This document shows positions 1-10,740 of a DNA stretch of 64,000 nt, in pieces. A program made the translations under genes and the position numbers. The notes under the pieces were generated by a model. That model was not told where the DNA came from and searched no databases. It saw only the letters and a program-made list of their open reading frames with translations. Within the stretch, counting starts at the first letter, position 1; every line of letters starts with the position of its first letter. The DNA comes from Stomoxys calcitrans (Eukaryota > Arthropoda > Insecta > Diptera > Muscidae), in the NCBI RefSeq assembly GCF_963082655.1, contig NC_081555.1:29435266-29499265 (forward strand), written 5' to 3'.

Positions 1-214
1 TTTACACAATGACTTCTTCTATGGTCTCTAACATTCAGTTCAATTATGGTCCGAATCGGACCATAACTTGATATAGCTCCAATAGCATAGCAATTCATTT
101 CTTTTGTCCTTTGTTTGCCTTAAAACAGATACCGGGAAAGGAACTCGACAAATGCGGTCTATGGTGGAGGGTATATAAGATTCGGCCCGGTCGAACTTAG
201 CACGCTTTTACTTG
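1..214 (-). repeat. Terminal part of non-autonomous repeat family B
   Basis: The stretch ends with the family B terminus: a 'ggtggagggtatata' stretch, then 'attcggcccggtcgaactta' and 'gcacgcttttacttg'. The same end occurs near 3993-4050, 13508, 16556, 18236 and 20042. The body has the family's diverged phrases about a 'gctccaatag' stretch and 'ggtccgaatcggaccataac'. It has no coding capacity. The family has a fixed end and an internally repeated unit of roughly 150-170 bp, as in some non-autonomous dipteran Helitron-like elements; the class is inferred. Confidence 0.7.
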
Positions 215-278
215 TTTTTGTATGGGACTGTGGACAGTTGTCTTGTATTCGACAAATACATCGAAAGTGCCAATAGTA

Positions 279-513
279 TTGGGTTGCCCAAAAAGTAATT
301 GCGGATTTTTCATATAGTCGGCGTTGACAAATTTTTTCACAGCTTGTGACTCTGTAATTGCATTCTTTCTTCTGTCAGTTATCAGCTGTTACTTTTAGCT
401 TGTTTTAGAAAAAAGTGTAAAAAAAGTTGTTTGATTAAAGTTCATTCTAAGTTTTATAAAAAATACATTTACTTTCTTTTAAAAAATCCGCAATTACTTT
501 TTGGGCAACCCAA
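279..513. mobile_element. Mariner-type MITE, complete, with TA target duplication
   Basis: This 235-bp element has perfect terminal inverted repeats of about 32 bp, beginning TTGGGTTGCCCAAAAAGTAA at both ends, flanked by TA at 277-278 and 514-515. The ends resemble mariner ends of the MADE1/Hsmar1 type, which share the AAAAGTAATTGCGG core. It has no transposase ORF. Related copies lie at 9368-9595, 12255-12277, 21675-21918 and 26286-26401. Confidence 0.9.
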
Positions 514-629
514 TAGTATCTTGGGTCTTTGTTAAGTTTTAGAGTAGTTTAAATATCTGGCCGTTGGTGGTAGAGGCAGAGCCACATTCATACATCTACA
601 TATGTATCATATAATTAAATTTAGATCTC

Positions 630-2118
630 TTCAACTTCAAACCATTTAAGTCACCCGGACCTGGTGGAATATTTCCGGCGTTACTACAAAAGGAGGTCGA
701 CTATCTGACGCCTCATCTGGCCATGATTTTCACAGCGTGCCTAGCAAGGCAAGTTAAGTTATGCGACATCAAAAGCCTACAGGTCTATAAGTCTTACGTC
801 CTTTCTACTCAAAACCATGGAACTCATTGTGGATACTATGGTAAAGAGTAGGACATCCAGCGAACTGCTTAAATACAAACAGCATGCCTATGTCAAGGGA
901 AGGTCGGTGCAGACTGCTCTGCACATGCCTTCGATGCCTGCCTCGATGGGCGTTTAATAATGTGCGGACCGACACATTGATCCAATCCTTAAACCAGTAA
1001 CGGGTGGACCGGGTCCTTAGAGACTGGATAATCCATATGCTAAGGAACAGATGGATAAATTGTGGATCCCATGACATAAAGGAGAAAGTGGCACAGGACA
1101 CGCCTTTTGGCGTCCCCACTCCTTTGGATGACCACCATAAATAACCTATTACGGATACTGACTGAGGAGGGATTTAAACTCGTCTGCTATGCAGACGATG
1201 CAAAAATACTTTTAAGGGGTAATGATCCGAACCAACTATGCAGAAGGGCCGAAAAGGTTTTGCATATGACATATGACTGGGCTAGACCCAGGGGTCTCAA
1301 TGTAGGAGCGTACTGAGAAAGCTTACAGATGTTGGGCACTATGTAGACGGGTAGGCTCGAAATGGGGCCTGAATCCGAGAATAGTCCACTGGCTCTATAG
1401 AAGCGTAATTATACCAATACTTTCTTACGCCTCAGTAGTTTGGTGGACTGCTATGGAGAAAAAGTGCAACGTTAGGACCGTACAACAAGTTCAGAGAACA
1501 TGTTGTCTTGGCATAGACGGAGCGATGGGGACCACGACTACTAGGGCACTGAATACTATTCTACATACCCGAACCATTGACACACAGATTAAATGTGAGG
1601 CAGCCAATGCTGCTATGAGACTTAAGGCGATGGGAGAATGGATTGAGATTGGGAACAGCTCATACCATCGCGGTATAATCGAGGCGACGATAGGAAACCT
1701 GGTAGGAAGGGAAGAGGTTTCCGATCGGATACTTGAGACGACACTTGAGATCGAGTGCGAGGCACTGCTGTCAGCGGCACAGTCTTGGACTGACAGAACC
1801 GTGGTATTGTCGCCTGGAAGATCATGTTAGGCGGATGGAGCAAAGCCAGAGGACAGAGTGGAACTGGGGATTTGTATTGAGAACCAAGGGACTGAAATCT
1901 ATTTTTGACTGTCTGACCATAATACGGTCATGCGGGCAGAGATCCCGGCGATCACGGAGTGCGTGACGTTGTGTGGTACTAACGCGAGGACGTCTTTATG
2001 GACGGTAAATGGCCATAAGGGCAATAACAACCAGAAGGGTAAGGTTATGAACAGTCTTGAAGTGTAAGAAGTAGACTAATGTCTTCTCTGAGGATGGCAC
2101 AATCCGCATCGTTTGGCA
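630..2118 (+). pseudogene. Non-LTR retrotransposon remnant (RT, C-terminal and RNase H region)
   Basis: This is a degenerate LINE read in several frames. Near 640-690 is the RT motif KSPGPGGIFPALL. Around 820-960 lies a broken stretch including KQHAYVKGRSVQTALH. The RT catalytic YADD is at 1188-1199. From 1320 to 1830 is a C-terminal region including GLNPRIVHWLYRSVIIPILS and RTCCLGIDGAMGTTTTRALN. The start of an RNase H-like region (RAEIPAITECV) follows near 1935. Frameshifts and stops interrupt it throughout. An R1/I/Loa-like LINE with RNase H is the best fit. A second copy in opposite orientation lies at 10741-12245. It ends abruptly at about 2118 against a family B repeat. Confidence 0.85.
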
Positions 2119-2282
2119 CAATCCGCATACGACTTCCAAAAACTGTGCCAATTACGGTCCAAATCAGTCTATAACCTGAAATAGCTCCCATATAAACCGG
2201 TCTCTCAATCATCCTTGTTCGGTTCCAAGACGCTTTAATTTTTGGTATGTAGAATAAAATTATGCCCATCAACTAAATTTAT
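2119..2282 (-). repeat. Single unit of family B repeat
   Basis: One unit with 'ctgtgccaattacggtccaa' and 'ctcccatataaaccggtctc', the same phrases tandemly repeated at 15720-16500. It joins directly to the broken end of the LINE remnant on its left and to a family C element on its right. Confidence 0.7.
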
Positions 2283-2283
2283 G

Positions 2284-3967
2284 ATACCTTACACCACTAC
2301 TGTGGTAGAGGGTATTATAACTTAGTCAATTTGTTTGTAACACACAAAAGAAGGAGTGATAGACCCATTGATCAGAATACCGATCGACTCAGAATCACTT
2401 TCTGATTCGATTTAGCTCGTCTGTTTGTGTCTGTCTGTCCGTCTGTCCATGTTAATTAGTGTACAAACCACGAGTCGCAGTTTTCATCCGATCAAACTTG
2501 GTACGGACATGTTTTTCGGCCTAGAGACGTAGCCTATTTAACTTGGAAAAAATCGGTTCAGATTTAGATATAGCTCCCATATATATGTTCGTCCGATTTG
2601 CAGTAATACTACAATAAAATGGTCATTTGTTAACCGATTCTCTTGAAATTTAGTTGGAAGAATTTCCTCTTGATTTCGACCTCACTGGTGAATTTCATAG
2701 AAATCGGACCAGATTTAGATATAGCTCTCAAATTTCGAGAGAATCGGTTAACATAAGACCATTTTGTTTGCAATATTACTGTAAATCGCACGAACATATA
2801 TATGGGCGCTATATCTAAATATGAGCCGATTTTGACCAAACTCTATGTAGTCGTCGAGGAAAGCGTTGTGCAATATTCTCTCGATTTCCCGATTCTCTCG
2901 AAATTTGGCAGGAAAGATTTACTCTTAACTCTCGTCATTACAGTCAATTTCATAGAAATCGGTTCAGATTTATATATAGCTCTCATATATATCGCCCGAT
3001 TTTCACTCCTAGAGTCACTGCAAGCGCATTTATTGACCAATCTTCCAAAATTTTTGTGCAACGCTTTCCTCGACGGCGTCCACAATATCCATAAAGTTTG
3101 GACGAAATCGGTTCAGATTTAAATACAGCTCCCATGTATCCCATGTTCGTCCGACTTTGGGAAATATTGCAATAAAGTGCTCATTTGTTAACCAATCCTC
3201 TTGAAATTTGGCAGAAAGAAATTTCTTTTGACTCCTAATGTTACTGGTGAATTGCATAGAAATCGGTTCAGATTTAGATAAAGCTGCCATATATGTATAT
3301 CGCCCGATTTTCATTCCTAGGACCACTGCAAGAGCATTTTTTGACCAAACTTGCCAAAACTTTGTACAACGCTTTCCTCAACGACTATCACATTATTTGA
3401 GAAGTTTGGTCGAAATCAGGTCAGATTTAGATATAGCTCCCATATATATGTTTGTCCGATTTTGGAAAATATTGCAATAAAATGCTCATTTGTTAACGGA
3501 TTCTCTCGAAATTTGGCAGGAAGGATTTTCTTATGACTCTTAATATTACTGGTGAATTTTATAGAAATTGGTTCAGATTTAGTTATAGCTACCATATTTG
3601 TATATCGACCGATTTTCACTTTTAGGGTCACTGCAAGCGCATTATTGCCCAATATTAGCAAAATTGTGCACAACTCTATCCTCGCTGCCTACCACAATAT
3701 CTAAGAAGTTTTGTGAAAATCGATTTAGATTTAGATGTAGCTCCCAGATTTTGGGTAGTTTGATGTCATTTGTCAACCGTAGTTATTACATTTTCAACAT
3801 ATTTGCTTTGCCCAAAATTTGATACGGGGATTTTAAAAAACCATTTGAAAACATCCCTCGAGGTCCATCAAAATTGGTTCAGAATTCGGTAGCCCCCATT
3901 TTGTATTTATAGGGTAGGTGTAGGGTATTATACAGTCGGCACCGCCCGACTTTTGCCTTTCCTTACT
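2284..3967 (+). repeat. Family C non-autonomous element, nearly complete
   Basis: It starts with a hairpin-forming end (2284-2320: ATACCTTACACCACTACTGT then GGTAGAGGGTAT) and ends with 'gtagggtatta' and 'cggcaccgcccgacttttgc' at about 3920-3967. The same two ends bound the copy at 31113-31741. The interior consists of repeated blocks of about 150-300 bp built on 'atcggttcagatttagatat', 'agctcccatatatatg' and 'actggtgaattt'. There is no meaningful ORF. It is probably a non-autonomous transposon with internal tandem repeats; the class is not established. Confidence 0.75.
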
Positions 3968-3992
3968 GCTTTTATGTAAATTACTGTCAGAA

Positions 3993-4050
3993 GCCATGGT
4001 GGTGGGTTTCCAAGATTCGGCCTGGGCGAACTTAGCACGCTTTTACTTGT
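3993..4050 (-). repeat. Family B terminus stub
   Basis: An isolated family B end ('ccatggtggtgggtttccaa' followed by 'gcgaacttagcacgctttta') with no body attached. It sits between the family C element and the 3' flank of the first odorant-binding protein gene. Confidence 0.6.
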
Positions 4051-4133
4051 CTTAAGTATTCCCGAGGAACAGATATAAAAGACAAAGTTGATACCCCGTC
4101 ATAGTAAACATAACTCACTTAATATTCGGTAAT

Positions 4134-4139
4134 TTTATT
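4134..4139 (-). terminator. Candidate polyadenylation signal for the first OBP gene
   Basis: TTTATT on the plus strand reads AATAAA on the minus strand, about 100 nt after the stop codon of the OBP gene ending at 4237. The position is typical; there is no transcript evidence. Confidence 0.5.
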
Positions 4140-4236
4140 TACACATTGCTTTAATTTAAAATTTTTGATTTAAAGACTGTCAGAGTAAGTATAACAAAAC
4201 GGTAAGCATTTTTCGTAATGCACAATTTAATCCAAT

Positions 4237-5312
4237 TTACATTTTAAATTCGGAAAGACCATGTGCCTTGGCTTGTTCCATAAAACATTTGCCATATTCT
4301 TCAGCAGCTTCACAGTGATCCGATGGCACAGCAATACCAGAGCAGGCATCAATAATTTCTTGAGCCATCTTCATTTGATCTGCAGCACCATCTGAATATG
4401 TTTCAGCGTGTTGCAAAGCAACAGATGAGACAAATTTGCCCTGGGAATCCATCTTATATGAATAATAGATTAAACATTTTAAATTTTAGAACTAAGGATG
4501 GATTATAAAATTAGAAGGAGTGTTTCGATAAAACTTACCACTTCATACATTTTCATAACACATGAACGCAAGCATTTACCTTCAGTAGAGGAAGCGGGCT
4601 TTTTGGCCATCATCTCAGCTACATCAGCTGGAAATTTGAAAAAAAAATCAAAAATACTGTAAATACAATTGCTATGGCACAAAATTTCGAAAATTCAAAA
4701 ATTGAATTTAAGAAATAAAGTTTTGATGAAATTTCATAACGATCTGATCTGACTATTAACAATGCACATTGAAGCCAATTATTTGAACATCAGTAAGCAT
4801 TCTAAGTATGTTCCTGGTTTTGATACTTCCGATTCAATTTCCTATTCAAGATCACTCCCAAGTACTTAACCTTGTCGGATATCGAAATCATTCTGCTGAG
4901 GAAACGGGAACGATTCCTAAACAGGCAGTTCTCAATCACATTCAGACTCCTAGGTCCAACTCACTAGTGTGCCAACTCCAACACTCTTTCTTCACTTCTG
5001 CAAAGCATATTCGGAATGCATAGTAGTGGCATTGTGGTCACCCATAGGAGTGGGGATAAAATGCCTACCTCCCCCACCCTTTTAACACTTTCTTGTCAAT
5101 ATTTATCTCAATGCACCCACAATTAATGCACTTCTAAACTTTTTCTCCTCTCTAACAAATTTTGTATTACCTTCCTTGGCACCCACTTCAGCTTTACATG
5201 AGTCTGATTTAGCCACAAAATCGGCCATGGCAGCCTTTTTATCAACTTCACCGCGAACTGCAACAGCTGCCAAAACGCATAAGACAGACACTGTTATGAT
5301 ACATTTAGCCAT
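4237..5312 (-). CDS. Obp28a-like: Odorant-binding protein, Obp28a-like (copy A), three exons
   Basis: The exons are 5171-5312 (142 nt), 4539-4627 (89 nt) and 4237-4452 (216 nt with stop), with GT/AG junctions and phases 1 and 0. They give an intact 148-aa protein. Residues 1-21 form a signal peptide (hydrophobic VSVLCVLAAVAV). The six PBP/GOBP-family cysteines are at 39, 66, 70, 114, 124 and 133, with X3 between C2 and C3 and X8 between C5 and C6, the classic OBP pattern. Family knowledge: a secreted all-helical carrier with three disulfides that binds small hydrophobic odorants in sensillar lymph. The motifs KPAS, GKCLRSCVMK and DHCEAAEEYGKC resemble Drosophila Obp28a. The start was chosen for the signal peptide and the matching copy B exon length. 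Intron 1 (4628-5170) holds a LINE fragment. A paralogue lies upstream on the same strand at 13024-17380. Confidence 0.94.
5033..5103 (-). repeat. LINE RT fragment inside intron 1 of OBP copy A
   Basis: The words 'ggtcacccataggagtgggg' and 'ataaaatgc' match 12150-12180, part of the minus-strand RT domain of the LINE at 10741-12245. The fragment lies within the intron between OBP exons 1 and 2, about 70 nt from the exon 1 donor. The preceding 4840-5030 may be more of the same debris but is not clearly alignable by eye. Confidence 0.65.
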
Positions 5313-5365
5313 AATGAAAGTTTACAATCAAGTTAATGCTTATCCAGTTAACAGAACTTTATGAC

Positions 5366-5401
5366 TGATATTCAAAGTTCACATTTTCCCAAGTATTTAT
5401 G
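5366..5401 (-). promoter_or_regulatory. Candidate core promoter of OBP copy A
   Basis: On the minus strand a TATA-like CATAAATAC (5393-5401) lies 35 nt upstream of an initiator-like TCAGTC with its A at 5366, itself 54 nt upstream of the ATG. Copy B has the same arrangement (TATAAATAG then TCAGTT, 34 nt apart), which supports the call. Confidence 0.55.
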
Positions 5402-5863
5402 TAAAAACCCCACAAAAAAATATGTTTTCACATTCTATATGAAGTAGCCAAAAATTCATCATCTGTGAAATTATGGGTTATTGTTGAAAAATGTTGCATG
5501 TCTCCTCTTACGTACTGTGGTAGTTTATGATCGTTACAGACAAAACATTTGTATTTCATTGCAAGAATTGACCTTGACGTTATTGGTTCAAGTTTAATGG
5601 AAAACCTTTTGATTCATGATTCATAATGTCATGCTGATAATAATAAAAAGCAGTTAGCAATGCTATCATCCATCTAGTATAGCAATGTACTAGTTCACGC
5701 TCTGTGCAGGAAGTAGTTGTTGTTATAATATAGCAATTTTTCACATCTATTAGCAAAATGATTTAGAACCGCCCTTTTTGTTTACAACAATGAATTTCAA
5801 AAACGAATCGAGTCTTTAGGGGTCTAAAGTGATGAGAATTTGGTTCGTTACAATTTATATGTA

Positions 5864-8800
5864 TATATTAAACTAGCCGAACCGGGCCCGCTCCGCTGCG
5901 CCTTCTTTAACTCTCTAATATTTTTTTAGGTTCGGGACACTTCGTCCCATTGTAGCCTATGTCCGCCTATGACGCTGAACGCCTGCGTTCGAATCCTTGC
6001 GAGAACTGGGACCATGCCATGCATGCACCTCTGACATTTCGACTCAAATATGGATATCAAATTCGTGTTACACTCCCAAATTCCTTTAATTTGAGTCCCA
6101 TATTGACACGGTTGGTAAATGTGAACCGTTTGGGGGGCGTTTTGGAGCTGGAGCGGCCACCGGTACTTTGTCCTGAAAATAGATATAAAATGCATTCTTT
6201 ACCGTAGTCTGATATGAAGTTCAGTTTAGGGGGTGCTTTAGGGCGTACTCCCCAAACTCTTGGCTCCAAAATTGGATATTAAATTGGTTTTCAACTCTCA
6301 AATACCTTCATTTGAGTCCCATATTGTCATAATGGGTCAATTAACCTAATTGACGTATTTTTAGGAGGCAAAGCGCCACCTGGACTTGAGCGCAAATTTT
6401 AATGTCATATTCGTAATCTACTCAGAAATACCTTTAATTTGAGTCCCATACAGCCATGGTCGGCTAATATGCTCGTTTGGGGCTTTTTTATGGATGGGCC
6501 AACCTCCCATTACTTGGATCTGATTTTGTATGCCATATTTGTAATCTAATACCCAATACTATTCATTTGAGTCCCATGTTGACATAAATGTCTAATAAAG
6601 GGTGATTTTTTTGAGGTTAGGATTTTCATGCATTAGTATTTGACAGATCACGTGGGATTTCAGACATGGTGTCAAAGAGAAAGATGCTCAGTATGCTTTG
6701 ACATTTCATCATGAATAGACTTACTAACGAGCAACGCTTGCAAATCATTGAATTTTATTACCAAAATCAGTGTTCGGTTCGAAATGTGTTCAAATTTTGA
6801 CAAATTTTGTTCAGCGATGAGGCTCATTTCTGGTTGAATGGCTACGTAAATAAGCAAAATTGCCGCATTTGGAGTGAAGAGCAACCAGAAGCCGTTCAAG
6901 AACTGCCCATGCATCCCGAAAAATGCACTGTTTGGTGTGGTTTGTACGCTGGTGGAATCATTGGACCGTATTTTTTCAAAGATGCTGTTGGACGCAACGT
7001 TACGGTGAATGAACACATTTCGAACTGAACACTGATTTTGGTAATAAAATTCAATGATTTGCAAGCGTTGCTCGTTAGTAAGTCTATTCATGATGAAATG
7101 TCAAAGCATACTGAGCATCTTTCTCTTTGACACCATGTCTGAAATCCCACGTGATCTGTCAAATACTAATGCATGAAAATCCTAACCTCAAAAAAATCAC
7201 CCTTTATATATTAAACTAGCCGAACCGGGCCCGCTCCGCTGCGCCTTCTTTAACTCTCTAATATTTTTTTAGGTTCGGGACACTTCGTCCCATTGTAGCC
7301 TATGTCCGCCTATGACGCTGAACGCCTGCGTTCGAATCCTTGCGAGAACTGGGACCATGCCATGCATGCACCTCTGGCATTTCGACTCAAATATGGATAT
7401 CAAATTCGTGTTACACTCCCAAATTCCTTTAATTTGAGTGCCATATTGACATGGTTGGTAAATGTGAACCGTTTGGGGGGCGTTTTGGAGCTGGAGCGGC
7501 CACCGGTACTTTGTCCTGAAAATAGATATAAAATGCATTCTTTACCGTAGTCTGATATGAAGTTCAGTTTAGGGGGTGCTTTAGGGCGTACTCCCCAAAC
7601 ACTTGGCTTCAAAATTGGATATTAAATGTGTTTTCTACTCTCAAATGAGTCCCATATTGTCATAATGGGTCAATTAACCTAATTGAAGTATTTTTAGGAG
7701 GCAAAGCGCCACCTGGACTTGAACGCAAATTTTAATGTCATATTCGTAATCTACTCCCAAATACCTTTAATTTGAGTCCCATATAGGCATGGTCGGCTAA
7801 TATGCTCGTTTGGGGGTCCGGTCCAGACAAACCCACACAATCTGTGACAATTTTAAGAAAAATGGTTCAGCCCAGTCCCATATAGTCATAATGGGTTTTA
7901 TGCGCATTTGGGGCGTTGTTGGGGGGTGGGGTGACCCCCCATACTTCAATCTGATTTTGTACGCCCGAATACCTTTCATTTGAGCCCCATATTGGCATAA
8001 TCATCTAATATGTCTGTTTGTTATAATTTTATGTCATATTCGTAATCTACTCAGAAATACCTTTAATTTGAGTCCCATACAGCCATGGTCGGCTAATATG
8101 CTCGTTTGGGGCTTTTTTATGGATGGGCCAACCTCCCATTACTTAGTCCTGATTTTGTATGCCATTTTTGTAATCTAATGCCGAATACTTTTCACTTGAG
8201 TCCCATATTGACATGAACGTCCAATATATCTGTTTAGAGGGGGTTGGGGCGGCTCGCTAGGTACTTGGATCAACATTTTAATACGGTATTCGTTTTCTAG
8301 TCTCCGATGCCTTTCATTTGATAACCATATTGTGCCCATCGGTCGACTTTTGGTTTTGGGTGGCGTTTTTGAGGTAAGGGGGAGGGTCCGCCCCCATCTG
8401 ATATCAAAAAATTATATATCCTATGATTCCTTCCAGACAAACCACAATCTATGAAAATTTCAAGGTAATCGATTCAGCCGAGTCCCATATAGCCATAATG
8501 GGTTTTATGCGCATTTCGGGCATTGATGGGGGGTGGGGTGACCCCCTGTGAAAATTTTAAGAAAATTGGTTCAGCCGAGTCACAAATAGTCATAATGGGT
8601 TTTATGCGCATTTGGCGCATTGTTGGAGGGTGGGTTGACCCCCTATAATTTGATCTGATTTTGTACGCCAAATTCGAAATCTAGTCCCGAATATCTTTTA
8701 TTTGAGCCTCATATTGGCATGAACGTCTAATATGTCTGTTTGATGGAGTTATGGGGTTGGGGCGGCCCGATGGGTACTTAGACAAACATTTTAATACCAT

Positions 8801-9365
8801 TTTTGTATTTTACTTATCAATACCTTTCATTTGATATCCATATTGTACCAATCGGTCCACTTTTGATTTTGGGTGGTGATTTTGGTATCAGGTGGAGGGT
8901 CCACCCCCTTCCGATATCGAAAAATTTTAAAGCCTAGGTTTTCTTCCAGATCAACCTACACAATAGGCAAAATTTTCAAGAAAATGGGTTGTGTCGGATT
9001 TGAGTCTATAGGGAACAAATAAGCCGAGTACCATTTTGCCATAATTGGCTAATGTGCCAATTTGGGGGTTTTTTTTTGGGGGGGGGGGTGACCCCTTCTA
9101 CTTTGACATTAATTTGTTTATCTAGATTCTTTATCTACTCCCTCATACTTTTCATTTGATACCCATATTCTCCTTATCGGTCCACTTTCGATTTTGGGTG
9201 GTGTTTTCGGGGTAACGGGGGAGGGTCCGCCCCCTTCCGATATCAATAAATTACAAAGCCTATTTCTTCCACCTGCCAATCTTCGTAATCTGTATACCTT
9301 TCATTTGGGTCCCTTTTTGTAATGATCGTCAAATAAACCCTTTTAAAGGGATTTTGGGGCTGGGC
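5864..9365 (+). repeat. Family G repeat array (GAGTCCCATATT modules), two starts
   Basis: This element begins 'aaactagccgaaccgggccc' and 'gctccgctgcgccttcttta', then carries a fragment of the tRNA-like SINE head (5955-6012). Many diverged modules follow, of about 100-130 bp, centred on 'catttgagtcccatattg' and G-runs such as 'ggggtggggtgacccccc'. A second start lies at 7207, so 5864-6246 and 7207-7589 are near-identical direct repeats. A Tc1-type element (6598-7204) occupies the junction. Other copies are at 22590-23770 (minus) and 44765-45700 (plus). There is no ORF with coding character. Confidence 0.75.
6598..7204 (+). mobile_element. Deleted Tc1/mariner element with ~190-bp inverted ends
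   Basis: This 607-bp element has flanking TA duplications (6596-6597 and 7205-7206) and inverted ends starting AAGGGTGATTTTTT. The left arm carries the transposase start at 6711 (MNRLTNEQRLQIIEFYYQNQ), joined after about 28 codons to a central fragment. That fragment (6800-7026) encodes LFSDEAHFWLNGYV, HPEKCTVWCGLYAGGIIGPY and FFKDAVGRNVTVNEH, typical of the DDE catalytic core including the first Asp. The right arm is an inverted copy of the left arm and includes the transposase start codons again. It lacks most of the transposase and is non-autonomous. Confidence 0.88.
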
Positions 9366-9367
9366 GG

Positions 9368-9595
9368 CCAAAAAGTAATTGCGGATTTTTCCTATAGTCG
9401 GCGTTGACAAATTTTTTCACAGCTTTTGACTCTGTAATTGCATTCTTTCTTCTGTCAGTTATCAGCTGTTACTTTTAGCTTGCTTTAGAAAAAAAGTGTA
9501 AAAAAAGTATATTTGATTAAAGTTCATTCTAAGTTTTATTAAAAATGCATTTACTTTCTTTTACAAAATCCGCAATTACTTTTTGGGCAACCCAA
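9368..9595. mobile_element. Mariner-type MITE, 5' end clipped
   Basis: Same family as 279-513. The right end is complete (TTTTTGGGCAACCCAA). The left end starts at CCAAAAAGTAATTGCGG, so about 9 bp of the terminal repeat are missing where it abuts the family G array. Confidence 0.85.
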
Positions 9596-9649
9596 TAAGA
9601 AGATAAGATACATTACAATAAAATATTGCCAATAGCACACTGATCAGTG

Positions 9650-10735
9650 TTAACATAGGGCATCAACAAGCTCTCTCCCTCGTGCTCTATTGTTGGTCAA
9701 AACCTTGGCTCGCTTCCACGATATATGAGTTGATTCCAACTCTCGTTTCGTACAGCGGATCCAATTGTTTTTCGGGCGTACCCTTCCTCGGTGTCCTTGC
9801 GGTCTAGGACATTTTTCGCTACATCATCGTGCGGTCGGCTTAGGATATGACCCAACCAAGTCCATTTTCTCTTCCGGTTTGATGTTCCTATCCTCATTAA
9901 TTTAGTCGTGCTATATTTATCATCAGGCCTTCTTTGGCAGCGTTTTCATTCAGTCATTCTAGGTTCGCCTTTATGTGCTCGAAGCGATGCGCAAAGAGGT
10001 ATATATCATCCGCGTAGTCGATGTCTCTGAGGAAGTCTTTAAAACCCCTGCGTATGCCATAGGGTGCGTCAGTAATAGTTGCTTCCAATACGGAGTATAA
10101 AAAAATTAAAAATAGAGTGCTTCCCTCCTCTGTCGATCCCGAAAAGTCTGCTCTCTTTTCCATTGAGGTGGACTGAAACTTCAGCATTCCAAAACAGCTT
10201 CCTAATTAGTGTCACGATTTTCTTAGGGATGGCCTTATTCAAAACATGCTCCACATTGAACTTCGCGAAACTGTGTCAAAAGCACGCACGAAATCAATGA
10301 ATAAAAGGTATAGGTGTGTGTGTGTGTGTGTTAAGTTCTGCAGACTGTTCAAGGATTATGCGCAGGGAGTTAAAAGTGGTCCGCAGTAAAACTGTCTGTT
10401 CCTTCTTTAAGATACTGTCAAGTGCAGGCATCACTTTATTTATTGCGTTTAACAATGAAATCCCCCTCCATTTCTTACACTGGGTGAGGTCAGCCTTAAT
10501 TGGGATTGTGCCCATGATCCCCATTGATTTTCCGTTCCGTGGGGACAGTGTTTGTATGCCAAGCCTCCCTGATTATTGGGGTGATCGCATGAGCTATGGG
10601 GTATGCCCCATACCGCAACAGTTCAGCAGGTATAGGCTGGTTGATTTGCCGTTTTTGAGTGAGACCTGAACGGCCTCAATTTCTTCGCAGCTGGGTGGGG
10701 TCGTAGATATATCCCTTCGTGGGTTTCGGCGCACA
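9650..10735 (-). pseudogene. Non-LTR retrotransposon remnant (second LINE type)
   Basis: Minus-strand fragments in different frames give, in order, KKWRGISLLNAINKVMPALD (about 10420-10480), KAIPKKIVTLIRKLFWNAEV (about 10180-10240), DIDYADDIYLFAHRFEHIKA with the RT catalytic YADD (about 9960-10020), and a C-terminal KWTWLGHILSRPHDDVAKNV (about 9800-9865). The C-terminal WLGH..RP motif is typical of RTE/CR1-like LINEs. Frameshifts and stops interrupt it. A (GT)n run sits at 10315-10331. It abuts the tail of another LINE at 10741. Confidence 0.82.
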
Positions 10736-10740
10736 GGGGG

